Shown here: positions 53,505 through 62,205 of the stretch, in pieces
Numbering within the stretch: the stretch's first letter is position 1
Layout: every line of letters begins with the position of its first letter
Assembly: GCA_035602605.1 (NCBI GenBank)
Contig: DATNLZ010000068.1
Location: 1-64,000 of the forward strand
Reading direction: 5' to 3'
Length of the DNA stretch: 64,000 nucleotides
From: DASQHY01 sp035602605
GTDB lineage: Bacteria; Acidobacteriota; Terriglobia; Acidiferrales; UBA7541
Program-made: the position numbers and the translations under genes
Notes under the pieces: generated by a model
Told to the model about the DNA's origin: nothing
Database searches by the model: none
The model's input: only the letters and a program-made list of their open reading frames with translations

Positions 53505-54725
53505 TTAACGAACCCACAACACGGGCTGGCGGATCGGGAAATTGCGGATGATTTCCTCCACGGTTGGATCAGGATCAAGTCTCCGCCATAGATCCAGGTA
53601 TTCCAGCTGTTTAAAAGCCAGCCCCGCGAATAGCAGCGACGGTTGCCGGAACGGCCAGTTCTCGAAATATTGCACGTCCGGCCGCAGAGGCCACTTCGTT
53701 TTGTCAGCGATGAACGGAACTAGGTATTCCATGGCCTTGCGAATTCCGCGACCGTCAGAAAGCTCATAAGTCCAAAGGTTGTCCTCCGGCGTAGAGAGGA
53801 CCTGGCACGCTGTAGCCATCACGTCGACATTGAATAGGGAATAGCTGTAGGGTTTTGTCCGCGCTTGCTCCAGCGGGAAACTCCCGTTCGCGGCGATTTG
53901 GTTGGGAACCAGCACGGACTTGAACCGGTTGCGGCAGAAGTTCGTAAGCGTTGGGTTGTTCGTGTAGCGCGAAAACTCAGCCACCTGTAACACCCAGCAC
54001 GTTCCGTGGTTATTTTTCGCGTCACGTTCCTCGCCCCCATGCTGGGAAGTCGTCATCCATTGCAAATATTCGGTGAACCAATCTTTTACGCCGTCGCGCG
54101 TAACCTTTGCGAAAGCTCGCGAGTTCTCCAATAGTGCTGCAGCGCGCGCGACTTCGACCAGTTGCAATGAATCAATGATGCCGATTCCGCGTCCGGTAAA
54201 CCTTCCATGAATCGCTTGCGCGTATTCCAGGTTGGGATTCATTCGCGTCGGTCCATTTACAAACCACGCAGACAAATGCCGAACTGCGTGCTCGGCATAG
54301 CCCTCTTCTTTCGTCACGAGCCAAGCGGCGGTGAGTGCCGGCACCTGTAAGCTGAGACGAATCAGAGCGTGGCGATGATCGACGAAATTACCAGGATTCG
54401 ACATGCCGTCGCGCTGGATGTACGGACCTCCGGGATTCGAGGGATCCGGCCACCAGTAGTCAGCTTCTGAAAAATAATCGTGCAATTGGCCGGCAGAACG
54501 CGTGGCGCGGAACGCCGTAATCGTGATTGGCGATTCGCGCAAGTAGCGTTGCGCGGTGCGCAGAATTCTCGGGCGATCGATCGTTGCGACATCGATACTC
54601 GGCGATTGTTTGCTTCCGTCATGCGGAAAAAACAACCTGAACTGGGCCGCCCCGGACAGCCTAGAGACTGCTGCAGAAATCGTTGACGCTCCGGAGGCTG
54701 CGCAAAACGTTCGGCGCGAGACCAT
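53505..54725 (-). CDS. Alginate-lyase-family (PF05426) exported protein
   Basis: A 406-residue exported protein with a twin-arginine-type signal (MVSRRTFCAASGASTISAA). It belongs to the alginate lyase domain family PF05426 (alpha-toroid). Recognisable parts are SEADYWWPDPSNPGGPYIQR near 86-105, NFVDHRHALIRLSLQ near 115, GRGIGIIDSLQLVEVARAA near 178, and KNNHGTCWVLQVAEFSRYT near 237-255, where Asn-Asn-His matches the catalytic Asn/His pair. Families with this fold include PL5, and PL38 which act on uronate polymers; I cannot assign the substrate. ATG 54725 has AGGAAGGA 4 nt upstream. It ends the minus-strand run starting with galK. Confidence 0.82.
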   Translation of the reverse strand: MVSRRTFCAASGASTISAAVSRLSGAAQFRLFFPHDGSKQSPSIDVATIDRPRILRTAQRYLRESPITITAFRATRSAGQLHDYFSEADYWWPDPSNPGGPYIQRDGMSNPGNFVDHRHALIRLSLQVPALTAAWLVTKEEGYAEHAVRHLSAWFVNGPTRMNPNLEYAQAIHGRFTGRGIGIIDSLQLVEVARAAALLENSRAFAKVTRDGVKDWFTEYLQWMTTSQHGGEERDAKNNHGTCWVLQVAEFSRYTNNPTLTNFCRNRFKSVLVPNQIAANGSFPLEQARTKPYSYSLFNVDVMATACQVLSTPEDNLWTYELSDGRGIRKAMEYLVPFIADKTKWPLRPDVQYFENWPFRQPSLLFAGLAFKQLEYLDLWRRLDPDPTVEEIIRNFPIRQPVLWVR

Positions 54726-54774
54726 AGTTCCTTCCTAAGTCAAATTTCATCACTTTAAATTCCGTGAAGTGTTT

Positions 54775-55743
54775 TCAGAAACCACGCGCTGTCTGTTGTG
54801 CTTCATAGCCCAGTCGGCGCGCGCAATCCCGCAAAATTTCCGACTCCCACGCTGGTCGCTTTACATTAGCAGGATGGGTCATTGCCGAAGGTATGCGCCC
54901 GGTTAAATGCAAAAATACCGCAGCAGAATGTTTGTAAGCCGGCACCGGCTCGCGGAACGCTACGTTTCCTAGGTACTGGAGAGCATCGGAAAGTGCATGG
55001 TAAGCCGGGGCACCGGTTTCCCACAGTCGATCGCGTTCCGCAAATTTTTCCGGGGCGAGGGTCGCCAGCCCGAGCAAATAGTCCGAGCCGTATTCAATCA
55101 TGTTGATACCCAAATCGTTTCCCGTGTAGATCCGAAAGCCCGGTCGTCGCGCATCGCGCAGGGCAAGGCGGCTAAGTTCGGTGAGCCGGTCTAGCGAGGA
55201 ATGCTTCATCCCCTTCATTTCGGGAATATCCAAGAGCCCGCGCACGGCCTCCTCGTCAAAGATCTCGCCATTCGCCGCAAACATGCTTCCCAACTCGAAG
55301 CCGAGCACGTGCTCGTATCCGCGGCACGCGGCTTGATAGACCGCAATTTTTTCCAGGGCCGGCTTCCCGTGTAGGCGCGCTGTTTGAAACAAAATTGGTA
55401 TTCCGCCAAATCCAACGATGATATCCATTTGCTTTCGATAGAGCCCAACGATATCGCCCTGAAGTCCTTCAATGTACGCGCCACCCACAAACGGCACACC
55501 TTTTCCGAGCGCGTCTATGGTCCAGCGCAGCACGTTCTGTTTTTCCGCAGCACTCAAGAAATTTACGTAACCGGTATCCATGTTTACCGCGTTCATGAGC
55601 CCAGCATGATGGGTGGCCACCAAGTGGCGCTGAAACGCCGCAACGGCCACTTGCCCGTTCATATCAAAGGGTAATAAGGCAGCAGCGATGCCGTGAACTT
55701 TGCGGCCTAGCTTTCGCTGCTCCAATAACGTTGCAATCGTCAT
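54775..55743 (-). CDS. Dihydrodipicolinate synthase/N-acetylneuraminate lyase-family protein
   Basis: A 322-residue TIM-barrel protein of the DapA/NanA family, whose members form or split C-C bonds of 2-keto acids through a Schiff base. The lysine expected to form it is in EMKGMKHSSLDRL near 174-186. The region near 130 has a Tyr in AVYQAACRGYEHV. FRIYTGNDLGINMIEYGSDYLLG near 201 (split) and the C-terminus are typical of a distinct subgroup longer than DapA (292). Not likely the cell's lysine-pathway DapA given the context with transporter, flavin oxidoreductase and lyase; a 2-keto-3-deoxy-sugar aldolase or similar is possible. Start is coupled to the oxidoreductase by a 4-bp ATGA overlap. 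Confidence 0.8.
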   Translation of the reverse strand: MTIATLLEQRKLGRKVHGIAAALLPFDMNGQVAVAAFQRHLVATHHAGLMNAVNMDTGYVNFLSAAEKQNVLRWTIDALGKGVPFVGGAYIEGLQGDIVGLYRKQMDIIVGFGGIPILFQTARLHGKPALEKIAVYQAACRGYEHVLGFELGSMFAANGEIFDEEAVRGLLDIPEMKGMKHSSLDRLTELSRLALRDARRPGFRIYTGNDLGINMIEYGSDYLLGLATLAPEKFAERDRLWETGAPAYHALSDALQYLGNVAFREPVPAYKHSAAVFLHLTGRIPSAMTHPANVKRPAWESEILRDCARRLGYEAQQTARGF

Positions 55744-57206
55744 CGTCTTGCTTTGGCGTCCTTTAAAAGTACCGCTGCCTCGGATTTCTTATAGTAGCTG
55801 TCCAGCGGATAGCAGCCGGATGGCAATCCGCTTCGTGGCGCGGTCGTGCAATCGCTGAACGTTCGACAAATTTTTTTATGCTGAAGCGTTTGACCCTGTA
55901 GTACGTCCCTGAGGAACTCAGGATAACTCAGGACCATTCGTCCTAACCCCACCGAGTCCACCCACCCGTCGCGAATCGCTGCCTGCGCCACATGCGGCAA
56001 AAAATCCTGCAGGTAGCTGTACGCTGATCCTACGATGATCAGGTTTGGAAATTGTCTTTTGAGCTGTCGAGTTATTTCCATTTGTTGTGCCACACCGGCC
56101 AAAGGATCTTCCGGGGGCTGGTATCCGTCCGACGGCGGGTAAATAGCTGGCCGCTGAATGTGGGGGTTGTAATAAGGGCTTCCCGCTGTCAGGTTCACAA
56201 GGAAAATGTCTAACTCTTCCAGCAAAGACAAGAAGCGCACCGTCTCCGCAAGATCCGGCTCGGTTGGATCCATCTGGTTTACGCCGAATCCCCAGCGGTA
56301 GGGGATCAGGTTGTCATGCACCTCGGGAATTCCCGGGCCCAGCTGGCCGAGTGACGACCGCTCAGGATCTGGTCGAAAAGGTACCGCGTCAAACGCTGAG
56401 ACTCGGACGCCAATGCGCAGCCCCGGAGCCGCCAATCGTACGCCTTGCACGACCTCTTTCAAAAAACGTGTGCGATTCTCGAAGCTTCCCCCGTACCGCC
56501 CCTCGCGTGTGTGCGCGCTCAGAAATTCATGCCCCAGGTAGCCGTGGCAATGCTTAATGTCCACAAAGTCGAAGCCTAACTCCCTTGCGGCCGCCGATGC
56601 GTGGCAAAACTCTTCGATGATTCCTCCGATTTCTCCGTCCGTCAGCACGGAAGAATCACAGGACAAACCCACTCGGCGATCTAAGATTGGGTGATGATAG
56701 AGAATGCGTGGCTCAGGTCGACCTTTCTGGTTGGGGCAACTGTAGCGTCCTGAATGCGTCAACTGTAATCCGATGATCAATCCATCTACTGAACCCGCGG
56801 TTCGACGATGTTCGTCGACCAGCGCTGCACGCAAGCGCGCCAACCCTGCGCGTGTCTGTGTCGCCATCATGAGTTGATTCGGATTAGCGCGCCCACTATG
56901 ACACACGGCTACGGCCTCGCCGCCCCAGATCAACTTTGCGCCACTGCTTCCAAATCGCTGCCAACGGCGAATCGTATGCTCGGTCGGATTACCGTCTGGT
57001 GTTCCATCCCACCCTTCCATGGGGTGAATGGTAAAGCGATTGCCGATCTTGATCCTGTTGCGATTGATCGGTTGGGCCAACGGCGATTCTGCGCTGCGAA
57101 TCAGTTCGCGATCGCATGGGATCGTCAGATGGAGCGAATCGAGATGCTTTTGGAAACGTGCGACATCTCGCACGCTTCCCAAACGCACGATCCCCCCGAT
57201 CTTCAC
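55740..57206 (-). CDS. Old-yellow-enzyme-type NADH:flavin oxidoreductase
   Basis: About 488 residues. An FMN-binding TIM barrel of the NADH:flavin oxidoreductase family: NRIKIGNRFTIHPMEGWDGT near 49-68, RRWQRFGSSGAKLIWGGEAV near 82, LTHSGRYSCPNQKGRPEPR near 150, and FVDIKHCHGYLGHEFLS followed by GGSFENRTRFL near 216-246. At the C-terminus KKICRTFSDC and SGCYPLD give a C-x5-C-x11-C pattern, reminiscent of but not equal to the 4Fe-4S site of 2,4-dienoyl-CoA reductase. Start is GTG 57206 in a GTGA overlap with the MFS stop; the open frame upstream is an artefact of the MFS gene. Reaction unknown; reduction of an unsaturated or keto sugar derivative is one possibility. Confidence 0.83.
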   Translation of the reverse strand: MKIGGIVRLGSVRDVARFQKHLDSLHLTIPCDRELIRSAESPLAQPINRNRIKIGNRFTIHPMEGWDGTPDGNPTEHTIRRWQRFGSSGAKLIWGGEAVAVCHSGRANPNQLMMATQTRAGLARLRAALVDEHRRTAGSVDGLIIGLQLTHSGRYSCPNQKGRPEPRILYHHPILDRRVGLSCDSSVLTDGEIGGIIEEFCHASAAARELGFDFVDIKHCHGYLGHEFLSAHTREGRYGGSFENRTRFLKEVVQGVRLAAPGLRIGVRVSAFDAVPFRPDPERSSLGQLGPGIPEVHDNLIPYRWGFGVNQMDPTEPDLAETVRFLSLLEELDIFLVNLTAGSPYYNPHIQRPAIYPPSDGYQPPEDPLAGVAQQMEITRQLKRQFPNLIIVGSAYSYLQDFLPHVAQAAIRDGWVDSVGLGRMVLSYPEFLRDVLQGQTLQHKKICRTFSDCTTAPRSGLPSGCYPLDSYYKKSEAAVLLKDAKARR

Positions 57207-58468
57207 GCCGGCCTCGGTTTTTTTGGCAACGCCGCGACTGCAGCGGCCCCAGCCAGCGCCATGCCAATCAACAGCGAAAAACCAAGTGAATAACTTCCGG
57301 TTGTGTCTCGCAGTCGCCCAACCAGCCACGGAGATACCGCTTCGGCCACTCCGTCGGCAGTGAGAATCACACCCATCAGCCGTCCCAGAATTTCGACGCC
57401 AAAGACTTCTGCAGTCATCAGCGGAATAATCATGTAATCGCCACCCAACCCAATTCCGAACACCACGGCAAAAACATACAAAGCCATCTTCGCGTGCGCA
57501 AACAATAGAAGGGGAATTGCGCTCGCGACAAGTGCGTAGATCAAGAGCATCACGTGCTTTTTCGAGATGCGGTCGGCCAGCCATCCCATTAGCAACCGCC
57601 CCAAGATACTCGACGTTAGGACCAGCGATAAAATCCGTGCCGCTTCAGCTTGTGCATAGTGCTGATCTAAACTCAAAAACAGCTTGAGATTTTGTTGCGT
57701 ACCACTGACCGCTGCAATCGAAGCCATACTTCCAAGCGCCAGCAGGTAGAAAGGTGCGCTTTTGAACGCGCCTATCACCGGCTTTCGCGACACGGCCCAG
57801 CTTTCTTTTCGCGACCCCGGCGCCTCCTTCACAAAAAAAGCCATCGGAAACGCCAGGGCGATAATAGTTAGGCCGAGTGTTTGCAGGGCAGCTTGCCATC
57901 CAAAATGCTCGACGAGACTGTGCGAGATCCAAGGAACCGCCGCGCCGCCTACCCCGATGCCCAGATAAGCGATCCCCATAGCCTTGCCACGCGATTTGTC
58001 AAACCAACGCGACAGCAGCACCTGATTGGGGAGCGGTCCGCCGCATACGTATCCCAGGGCATTGAATAAATAAAAAAAATAAAACATTCCCAGGGTGGTG
58101 ACCCGACCAAGTCCGATGAGTGCGATACCGGCCATCAAAATCCCTGCCATCATCAGCTTGCGTGGCCCGAAACGATCAACCATCCAGCCGGCAATGAATC
58201 CAAAGGCCGGTCCTACCAGTAACTTGCTCAGGGCATTTCCCGATGTGACCTGCGCGCGGCTCCACCCAAACTGCCGCACCATAAAGTCGTAATAAAAAGG
58301 AAGGCCCCACAGCGCCAAGCCTACAATCGAAAACAAAACCACGAAAGCCGTAGCCGTAACCTGTACCGCGCGTGGTTCCAGTGTGCGGCCGGATGTGGCT
58401 GTGCCCGAAGCTGCCCGCGTCAATGGGGCCGCACTTCGAGCGTCGGATCTTTCCTTTGTTTCTGTCAC
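57203..58468 (-). CDS. MFS transporter (oxalate/formate antiporter-like or monocarboxylate-type)
   Basis: A 421-residue major facilitator with twelve hydrophobic segments after a polar 35-residue N-terminal tail. The MFS signature GWMVDRFGPRKLMMAG is near 93-108. The sequence near 58 (GLPFYYDFMVRQFGWSRAQV) resembles the monocarboxylate or acid-sugar porter group, so the cargo could be an organic acid. It follows galK by 30 bp and overlaps the oxidoreductase by 4 bp (GTGA), making it the second gene of a five-gene minus-strand run. Start GTG 58468. Substrate inferred only loosely. Confidence 0.85.
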   Translation of the reverse strand: MTETKERSDARSAAPLTRAASGTATSGRTLEPRAVQVTATAFVVLFSIVGLALWGLPFYYDFMVRQFGWSRAQVTSGNALSKLLVGPAFGFIAGWMVDRFGPRKLMMAGILMAGIALIGLGRVTTLGMFYFFYLFNALGYVCGGPLPNQVLLSRWFDKSRGKAMGIAYLGIGVGGAAVPWISHSLVEHFGWQAALQTLGLTIIALAFPMAFFVKEAPGSRKESWAVSRKPVIGAFKSAPFYLLALGSMASIAAVSGTQQNLKLFLSLDQHYAQAEAARILSLVLTSSILGRLLMGWLADRISKKHVMLLIYALVASAIPLLLFAHAKMALYVFAVVFGIGLGGDYMIIPLMTAEVFGVEILGRLMGVILTADGVAEAVSPWLVGRLRDTTGSYSLGFSLLIGMALAGAAAVAALPKKPRPA

Positions 58469-58498
58469 GTAATTAGGGCTGCAGTGTGATGGCCATTG

Positions 58499-59707
58499 TC
58501 ATTTTTGTCCGCGCCGCGGCACGGCAAGTGTAGCCGATGTTGTAAACGATGATGAGTCCATTCGTTCCGCGCCTTGTGCGGCAGTGCACACATAAATTTC
58601 CGGTTTGATGGCGACTGCTTTTTCATATCGCTCTGCGATACCGGTTTGAAACGCAGCTGACTGTTCCGAGCGCACCAGGTTCACGGTACAGCCCCCGAAA
58701 CCCGCGCCGGTCATTCGTGCACCATAGACTCCCCGTAGTTTGGAGGCCAACTCGACGAGAACGTCAAGTTCGCGGCAGCTCACTTCATAATCGTCGCGCA
58801 GGCTCCGATGCGATTCGTACATATGGTGGCCGAATTCCGCAAAATCGCTGCGCACCAGCGCCGATGCTGCTGCCAGCACCCGCGCGTTTTCGCCGATCAC
58901 GTGGCGGCAACGGCGATAGACCGTGTCGGAAAGCTCGCTTTTGCTTTTTTCCAAATCAGATAGAGTGGCATCTCGCAAGGCTCGGATAGCGGGATTTTTT
59001 GTGCCCATGTGGCGAACGCCAGTTTCGCACTCAGCGCGACGCGTATTGTATTCGCCTGTGGCATTATCGTGTTTGACCATCGAGTTACAAATGACCACGC
59101 TCACTTGCTGTGGCAGCGGCAGTGCCTTATACGTTAAGCTGCGAGTATCCAGCATCAGCGCATGCTCAGCACGGCCGAAGCAGGAAATGAATTGATCCAT
59201 GATGCCGCAACGGGTGCCGGCGAATTCGTGCTCGGCACGCTGGCAAGCCAGAGCAAGTTGCATGCGATCAATCTTGATCCCCGAAATGTCGAGGAGCGTG
59301 AATCCAGCGGACACCTCGAGAGCCGCTGAGGACGAAAGTCCTGCCCCCATAGGAACCTCGCCGGAGATGAGCAGATTCGCGCCGCGCAAACGATGCCCCA
59401 TGCTTTCGAGAACCGCTGCGGTACCGCGCACGTAATCGCTCCAATGGTGATTTTTTTGCAGTTTGATGTTGTTCAGATCGGCCGTAACCACGTCAGGATA
59501 ATTCGTGGAACGCAGAACAAGCGAACGGTCGTCGCGGGGTGTGACCGCTATCCATGTAAAACGATTGAGTGCGGCAGGCATGACGAAACCGTCGTTGTAG
59601 TCGGTGTGCTCACCGATCAGGTTGACACGCCCGGGCGCACGATACACTCGCGGACACGCCCCATAAATCTCCTGAAAGTTCGTGATCAAGTCCGCGACGC
59701 GGACCAT
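58499..59707 (-). CDS. galK: Galactokinase
   Basis: A 402-residue GHMP kinase matching GalK, which phosphorylates D-galactose to galactose 1-phosphate in the Leloir pathway. The signature GRVNLIGEHTDYNDGFVMP (residues 27-45) holds galactose-binding Glu, His and Asp; the ATP loop PMGAGLSSSAALEVSAGF is at about 119-136; GTRCGIMDQFIS near 163-174 contains the catalytic Asp; GARMTGAGFGGCTVNLV near 330-346 is GHMP motif 3. Start ATG 59707 has GGGGGA upstream. It is 30 bp from the MFS gene; no galT or galE is adjacent. Galactose is a common pectin side-chain sugar. Confidence 0.95.
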   Translation of the reverse strand: MVRVADLITNFQEIYGACPRVYRAPGRVNLIGEHTDYNDGFVMPAALNRFTWIAVTPRDDRSLVLRSTNYPDVVTADLNNIKLQKNHHWSDYVRGTAAVLESMGHRLRGANLLISGEVPMGAGLSSSAALEVSAGFTLLDISGIKIDRMQLALACQRAEHEFAGTRCGIMDQFISCFGRAEHALMLDTRSLTYKALPLPQQVSVVICNSMVKHDNATGEYNTRRAECETGVRHMGTKNPAIRALRDATLSDLEKSKSELSDTVYRRCRHVIGENARVLAAASALVRSDFAEFGHHMYESHRSLRDDYEVSCRELDVLVELASKLRGVYGARMTGAGFGGCTVNLVRSEQSAAFQTGIAERYEKAVAIKPEIYVCTAAQGAERMDSSSFTTSATLAVPRRGQK

Positions 59708-60272
59708 AAAATCCCCCGTCTTTAGAGCTATCCGGAATTAGGAAGGCCCTCTTATTCCCACTTTTGAGTTTCCTAGTGTCTCACGGTGAGTAGCGTTAGT
59801 CATGGATTGTACTGGTTCAACTGGTTCAATGTGGTACTCGTTGGCCGGTTTTGGAACAGAGCCTGCAGGACTTAGCCGGATACGCTCTTTTTTGGTTGCG
59901 ATAAGTGCCTGATTACAGTGGGCGAAAGCCGAATCACGGCCCTCTGCGATGGCCACGAATTTGCGTTCAGTACATGGTGATCCAGGGTCGTAATCCGTTC
60001 GAGATGTCGCGGGTACCGCATCCAAAATATAAGCGATTTGCTACCGACTTTCCAGCGGCTGCCCATGGAAACCCGCGAATCAGCTCGCCGTTGTTGAGGA
60101 TGGCTCGCACAGTCCTGAATGACTCAAGTCCATTCAAGATTTTCAACCTCGGCAAAAAACCTTCCAGCGATGCGGACGACACACTTCCTAAGCATCGATG
60201 TCAGGAAGCAAGAATGCTGAAACCGATCTTGAGGTCAAACGGTGCGGGTGCTTTCTGAAGGAGGAAAGCCGC
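59708..60272. other. Intergenic region between galK and the Hpt gene
   Basis: About 565 bp without a supported gene. A 117-codon plus-strand frame (59905-60258) has no clear ribosome site and no family match. A 9-bp tandem duplication is listed separately. It should include the galK promoter and the promoter for the Hpt gene, but I see no convincing pair of boxes. Confidence 0.4.
59811..59828. repeat. Tandem 9-bp repeat upstream of galK
   Basis: ACTGGTTCA occurs twice in direct succession about 105 bp upstream of the galK start. It may be a regulator half-site pair or a slippage product. Confidence 0.4.
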
Positions 60273-60680
60273 GTGATCAAAAGCTCTAACCAAGGCCCGA
60301 GAAATTCCGTTGTCGCCGATGAAACTCCGGGGGAACCGGCGCTCGATCATGTTGCCGTGCTGCAGCGTGTTGGTGGAGACCGTCAGTTACTCGCCGAGCT
60401 GGCCAAAGTGTTCCGACAACATTGCCCGAAGCAGTTAATCGACCTTCGAGAGGCAATAGTTGCCGGAGATCCGCGCGGCGTCGAACATATGGCGCACGCT
60501 TTGCGGGGAGCCTTGAGTAATCTCGGTGCTGGGCCGGCTAGCAAATCAGCCATGCGCCTTGAAGAGATGGGCCGCAACGCGAGCCTCGCCGAGGCCGAGG
60601 ACGAGCGTGTTGCGTTGGAGCGAGAAATTGCGCGGGCCGAGACAGAGCTGGCGGAATTATGCCATGGGGCCCAGCAATGA
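60273..60680 (+). CDS. Histidine phosphotransfer (Hpt) protein
   Basis: A 135-residue Hpt-domain protein from GTG 60273, which has GAAGGAGG 8 nt upstream; an open extension to 60198 lacks such a site. The phosphoacceptor His is in HMAHALRGALSNLGA near residue 71, with the flanking Ala-x-Lys-like pattern partly changed (HALRG where most have HTLKG), and the following helix (ASKSAMRLEEMGR) fits the four-helix bundle. The C-terminal part is a charged helix. It hands a phosphate between a hybrid kinase and a receiver domain. It overlaps the REC-GGDEF gene by 4 bp, so that protein's receiver is the obvious partner. Confidence 0.85.
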   Translation: MIKSSNQGPRNSVVADETPGEPALDHVAVLQRVGGDRQLLAELAKVFRQHCPKQLIDLREAIVAGDPRGVEHMAHALRGALSNLGAGPASKSAMRLEEMGRNASLAEAEDERVALEREIARAETELAELCHGAQQ

Positions 60681-61648
60681 AAATTCTTATTGCTGAAGAT
60701 GAAGTGGTATCTCGCCGGCTTTTGTGCTCTTTCTTAGAAAAGGAGGGGTACGAAGTAGTCGTCACAGGAAGCGGCCAGGAAGCCTGGGACGCCTTACAAC
60801 GCCCCGCCCCGCCACGTCTCGCATTGTTGGACTGGATGATGCCGGAAATAGATGGCTTGGAAATTTGCAGAAGGTTGCGGTCCCCGGGGGAACGCGCCTA
60901 TACGTTTATCCTGCTGCTGACTTCCCGCGATAATAAAGCGGATTTGATCCGCGGATTCGAGGCGGGCGCGGATGATTATCTGACCAAGCCGTTCGACCCG
61001 GAGGAATTAAAAGCAAGGCTCCGCGCTGGATTACGCATATTGAAATTAGAAGACCAATTAGTAACTGCACGCGAAGAAATGCATTTCAAAGCCACTCACG
61101 ATACCTTGACGACAGTTTGGAACCGCGCTGGCATACTCGACATTTTCAAGCGCGAATTGGCGCGTTCGCGGCGTGAAGGAAGCTCCATCACGGTGATCAT
61201 GGGCGATCTGGATCATTTCAAGGAGGTGAATGACGCCCATGGACACTTGACGGGGGATCAGGTTCTGCAGGAGGCGGCACGGCGGCTGGTCGCATCAGTA
61301 CGCTCCTATGACATTGTTGGAAGATTTGGAGGGGAGGAATTTCTCGTTCTCTTGTTGGGATGCGATCGACTGCGGACGGGCGACCGCGCCGAACACATTC
61401 GGGCCGCATTCGCCTGCGGTGAGTTCACTTCCAGTGTGGGGAACATACCATTGACGATCAGTCTGGGGGCGCTGGCCACTGCAGATTGGCCGTCTCGCGA
61501 TGTCGAGGAATTTCTGCGCGAGGTTGATCTCGCACTGTACCGCGCCAAAGCAGGCGGACGGAATCGAACGGAAGTTGCTATACCGCCCCAAGCGGCCGCG
61601 ATCCTTGTGGCCCCTGGGATTTTGTCGAGTCGCCGCGGCTCACGCTAA
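60677..61648 (+). CDS. Response regulator with GGDEF domain (diguanylate cyclase)
   Basis: A 323-residue protein with an N-terminal receiver domain (about 1-120; acidic pocket in IAEDE, phosphoacceptor Asp in LLDWMMPEIDG near 52, Lys in DDYLTKPFDPEE near 103) and a C-terminal GGDEF domain (about 150-305). The active-site motif is GRFGGEEF, a catalytically competent GGEEF, and an RSYD five residues before it matches the RxxD inhibitory site, so product inhibition by cyclic di-GMP is expected. GGEEF, I-site and receiver together resemble PleD-like regulators with one receiver. The start ATG 60677 overlaps the Hpt stop (ATGA), so phosphorelay input through that Hpt protein is likely. Confidence 0.93.
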   Translation: MKILIAEDEVVSRRLLCSFLEKEGYEVVVTGSGQEAWDALQRPAPPRLALLDWMMPEIDGLEICRRLRSPGERAYTFILLLTSRDNKADLIRGFEAGADDYLTKPFDPEELKARLRAGLRILKLEDQLVTAREEMHFKATHDTLTTVWNRAGILDIFKRELARSRREGSSITVIMGDLDHFKEVNDAHGHLTGDQVLQEAARRLVASVRSYDIVGRFGGEEFLVLLLGCDRLRTGDRAEHIRAAFACGEFTSSVGNIPLTISLGALATADWPSRDVEEFLREVDLALYRAKAGGRNRTEVAIPPQAAAILVAPGILSSRRGSR

Positions 61649-61746
61649 ATAGTTCGCCATTCCCGCGCTCAGGAACGCAGTCACAGAATTTCTCTTCACC
61701 CCGCAACATTCGACTTGATCATTCCAGATTTCCAGGATGCCAACCG

Positions 61747-62205
61747 CTAGTGACTGGTTTTTGAGGCCCCTCGCGTGATCTCCATCATTTTGCGCATTGC
61801 TGCTGTGGACCCCGGCGCCCGTTTCTCCCTCCAAGCCTCCATACGCCGGCAAGCCTCTTCCAGATGCCCGAAAATCATTGGATTTTGGAACGCGCTCCGC
61901 CACGCCGGAGCGATGTTCCGAACGCGATCCCACACCACCCATAATTCGCCGTTATTTTCAAAAAAGATATCGTCGTCGATCAATCCGCGGTTGACGATAC
62001 CGGCCACCATATCCCAATAGCTGATGGTCATCCGGATGTTGGCATTCTCTTCCGAGCCCGGGGGATATTTCTCGCCAATCTCCTCTGGCGAAACGGGGTG
62101 AAAATGATTCAGGAACCACGCACGCGCTTGGCGCAACCGTGATTCGCGCCGTAACTCGTAAAGGCGCAGCATTAAGTTGACTTGTTCGTGCGTTACTTGT
62201 CCCAT
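61747..62205 (-). CDS. Conserved hypothetical protein, cytoplasmic
   Basis: A 152-residue soluble protein I cannot place with confidence. It is mainly helical and rich in Trp and Arg, with an internal block NIRMTISYWDMVAGIVNRG, typical of DUF4760-like proteins that carry a short acidic segment before it. No signal peptide or membrane helix. ATG 62205 has an AAGGAGGT ribosome site that lies inside the 3' end of the MscS gene, so the two are co-transcribed with a 13-bp overlap. A role next to a mechanosensitive channel is unknown. Confidence 0.6.
   Translation of the reverse strand: MGQVTHEQVNLMLRLYELRRESRLRQARAWFLNHFHPVSPEEIGEKYPPGSEENANIRMTISYWDMVAGIVNRGLIDDDIFFENNGELWVVWDRVRNIAPAWRSAFQNPMIFGHLEEACRRMEAWREKRAPGSTAAMRKMMEITRGASKTSH

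Noticed and set aside
55740..57584. 614-codon frame as the full oxidoreductase
   Set aside because: The first 126 codons overlap the MFS gene in another frame and have no homology; GTG 57206 is the true start.
59905..60258. 117-codon plus-strand frame before the Hpt gene
   Set aside because: No ribosome site, no recognisable family and no hydrophobic or charged pattern; treated as a chance open frame.
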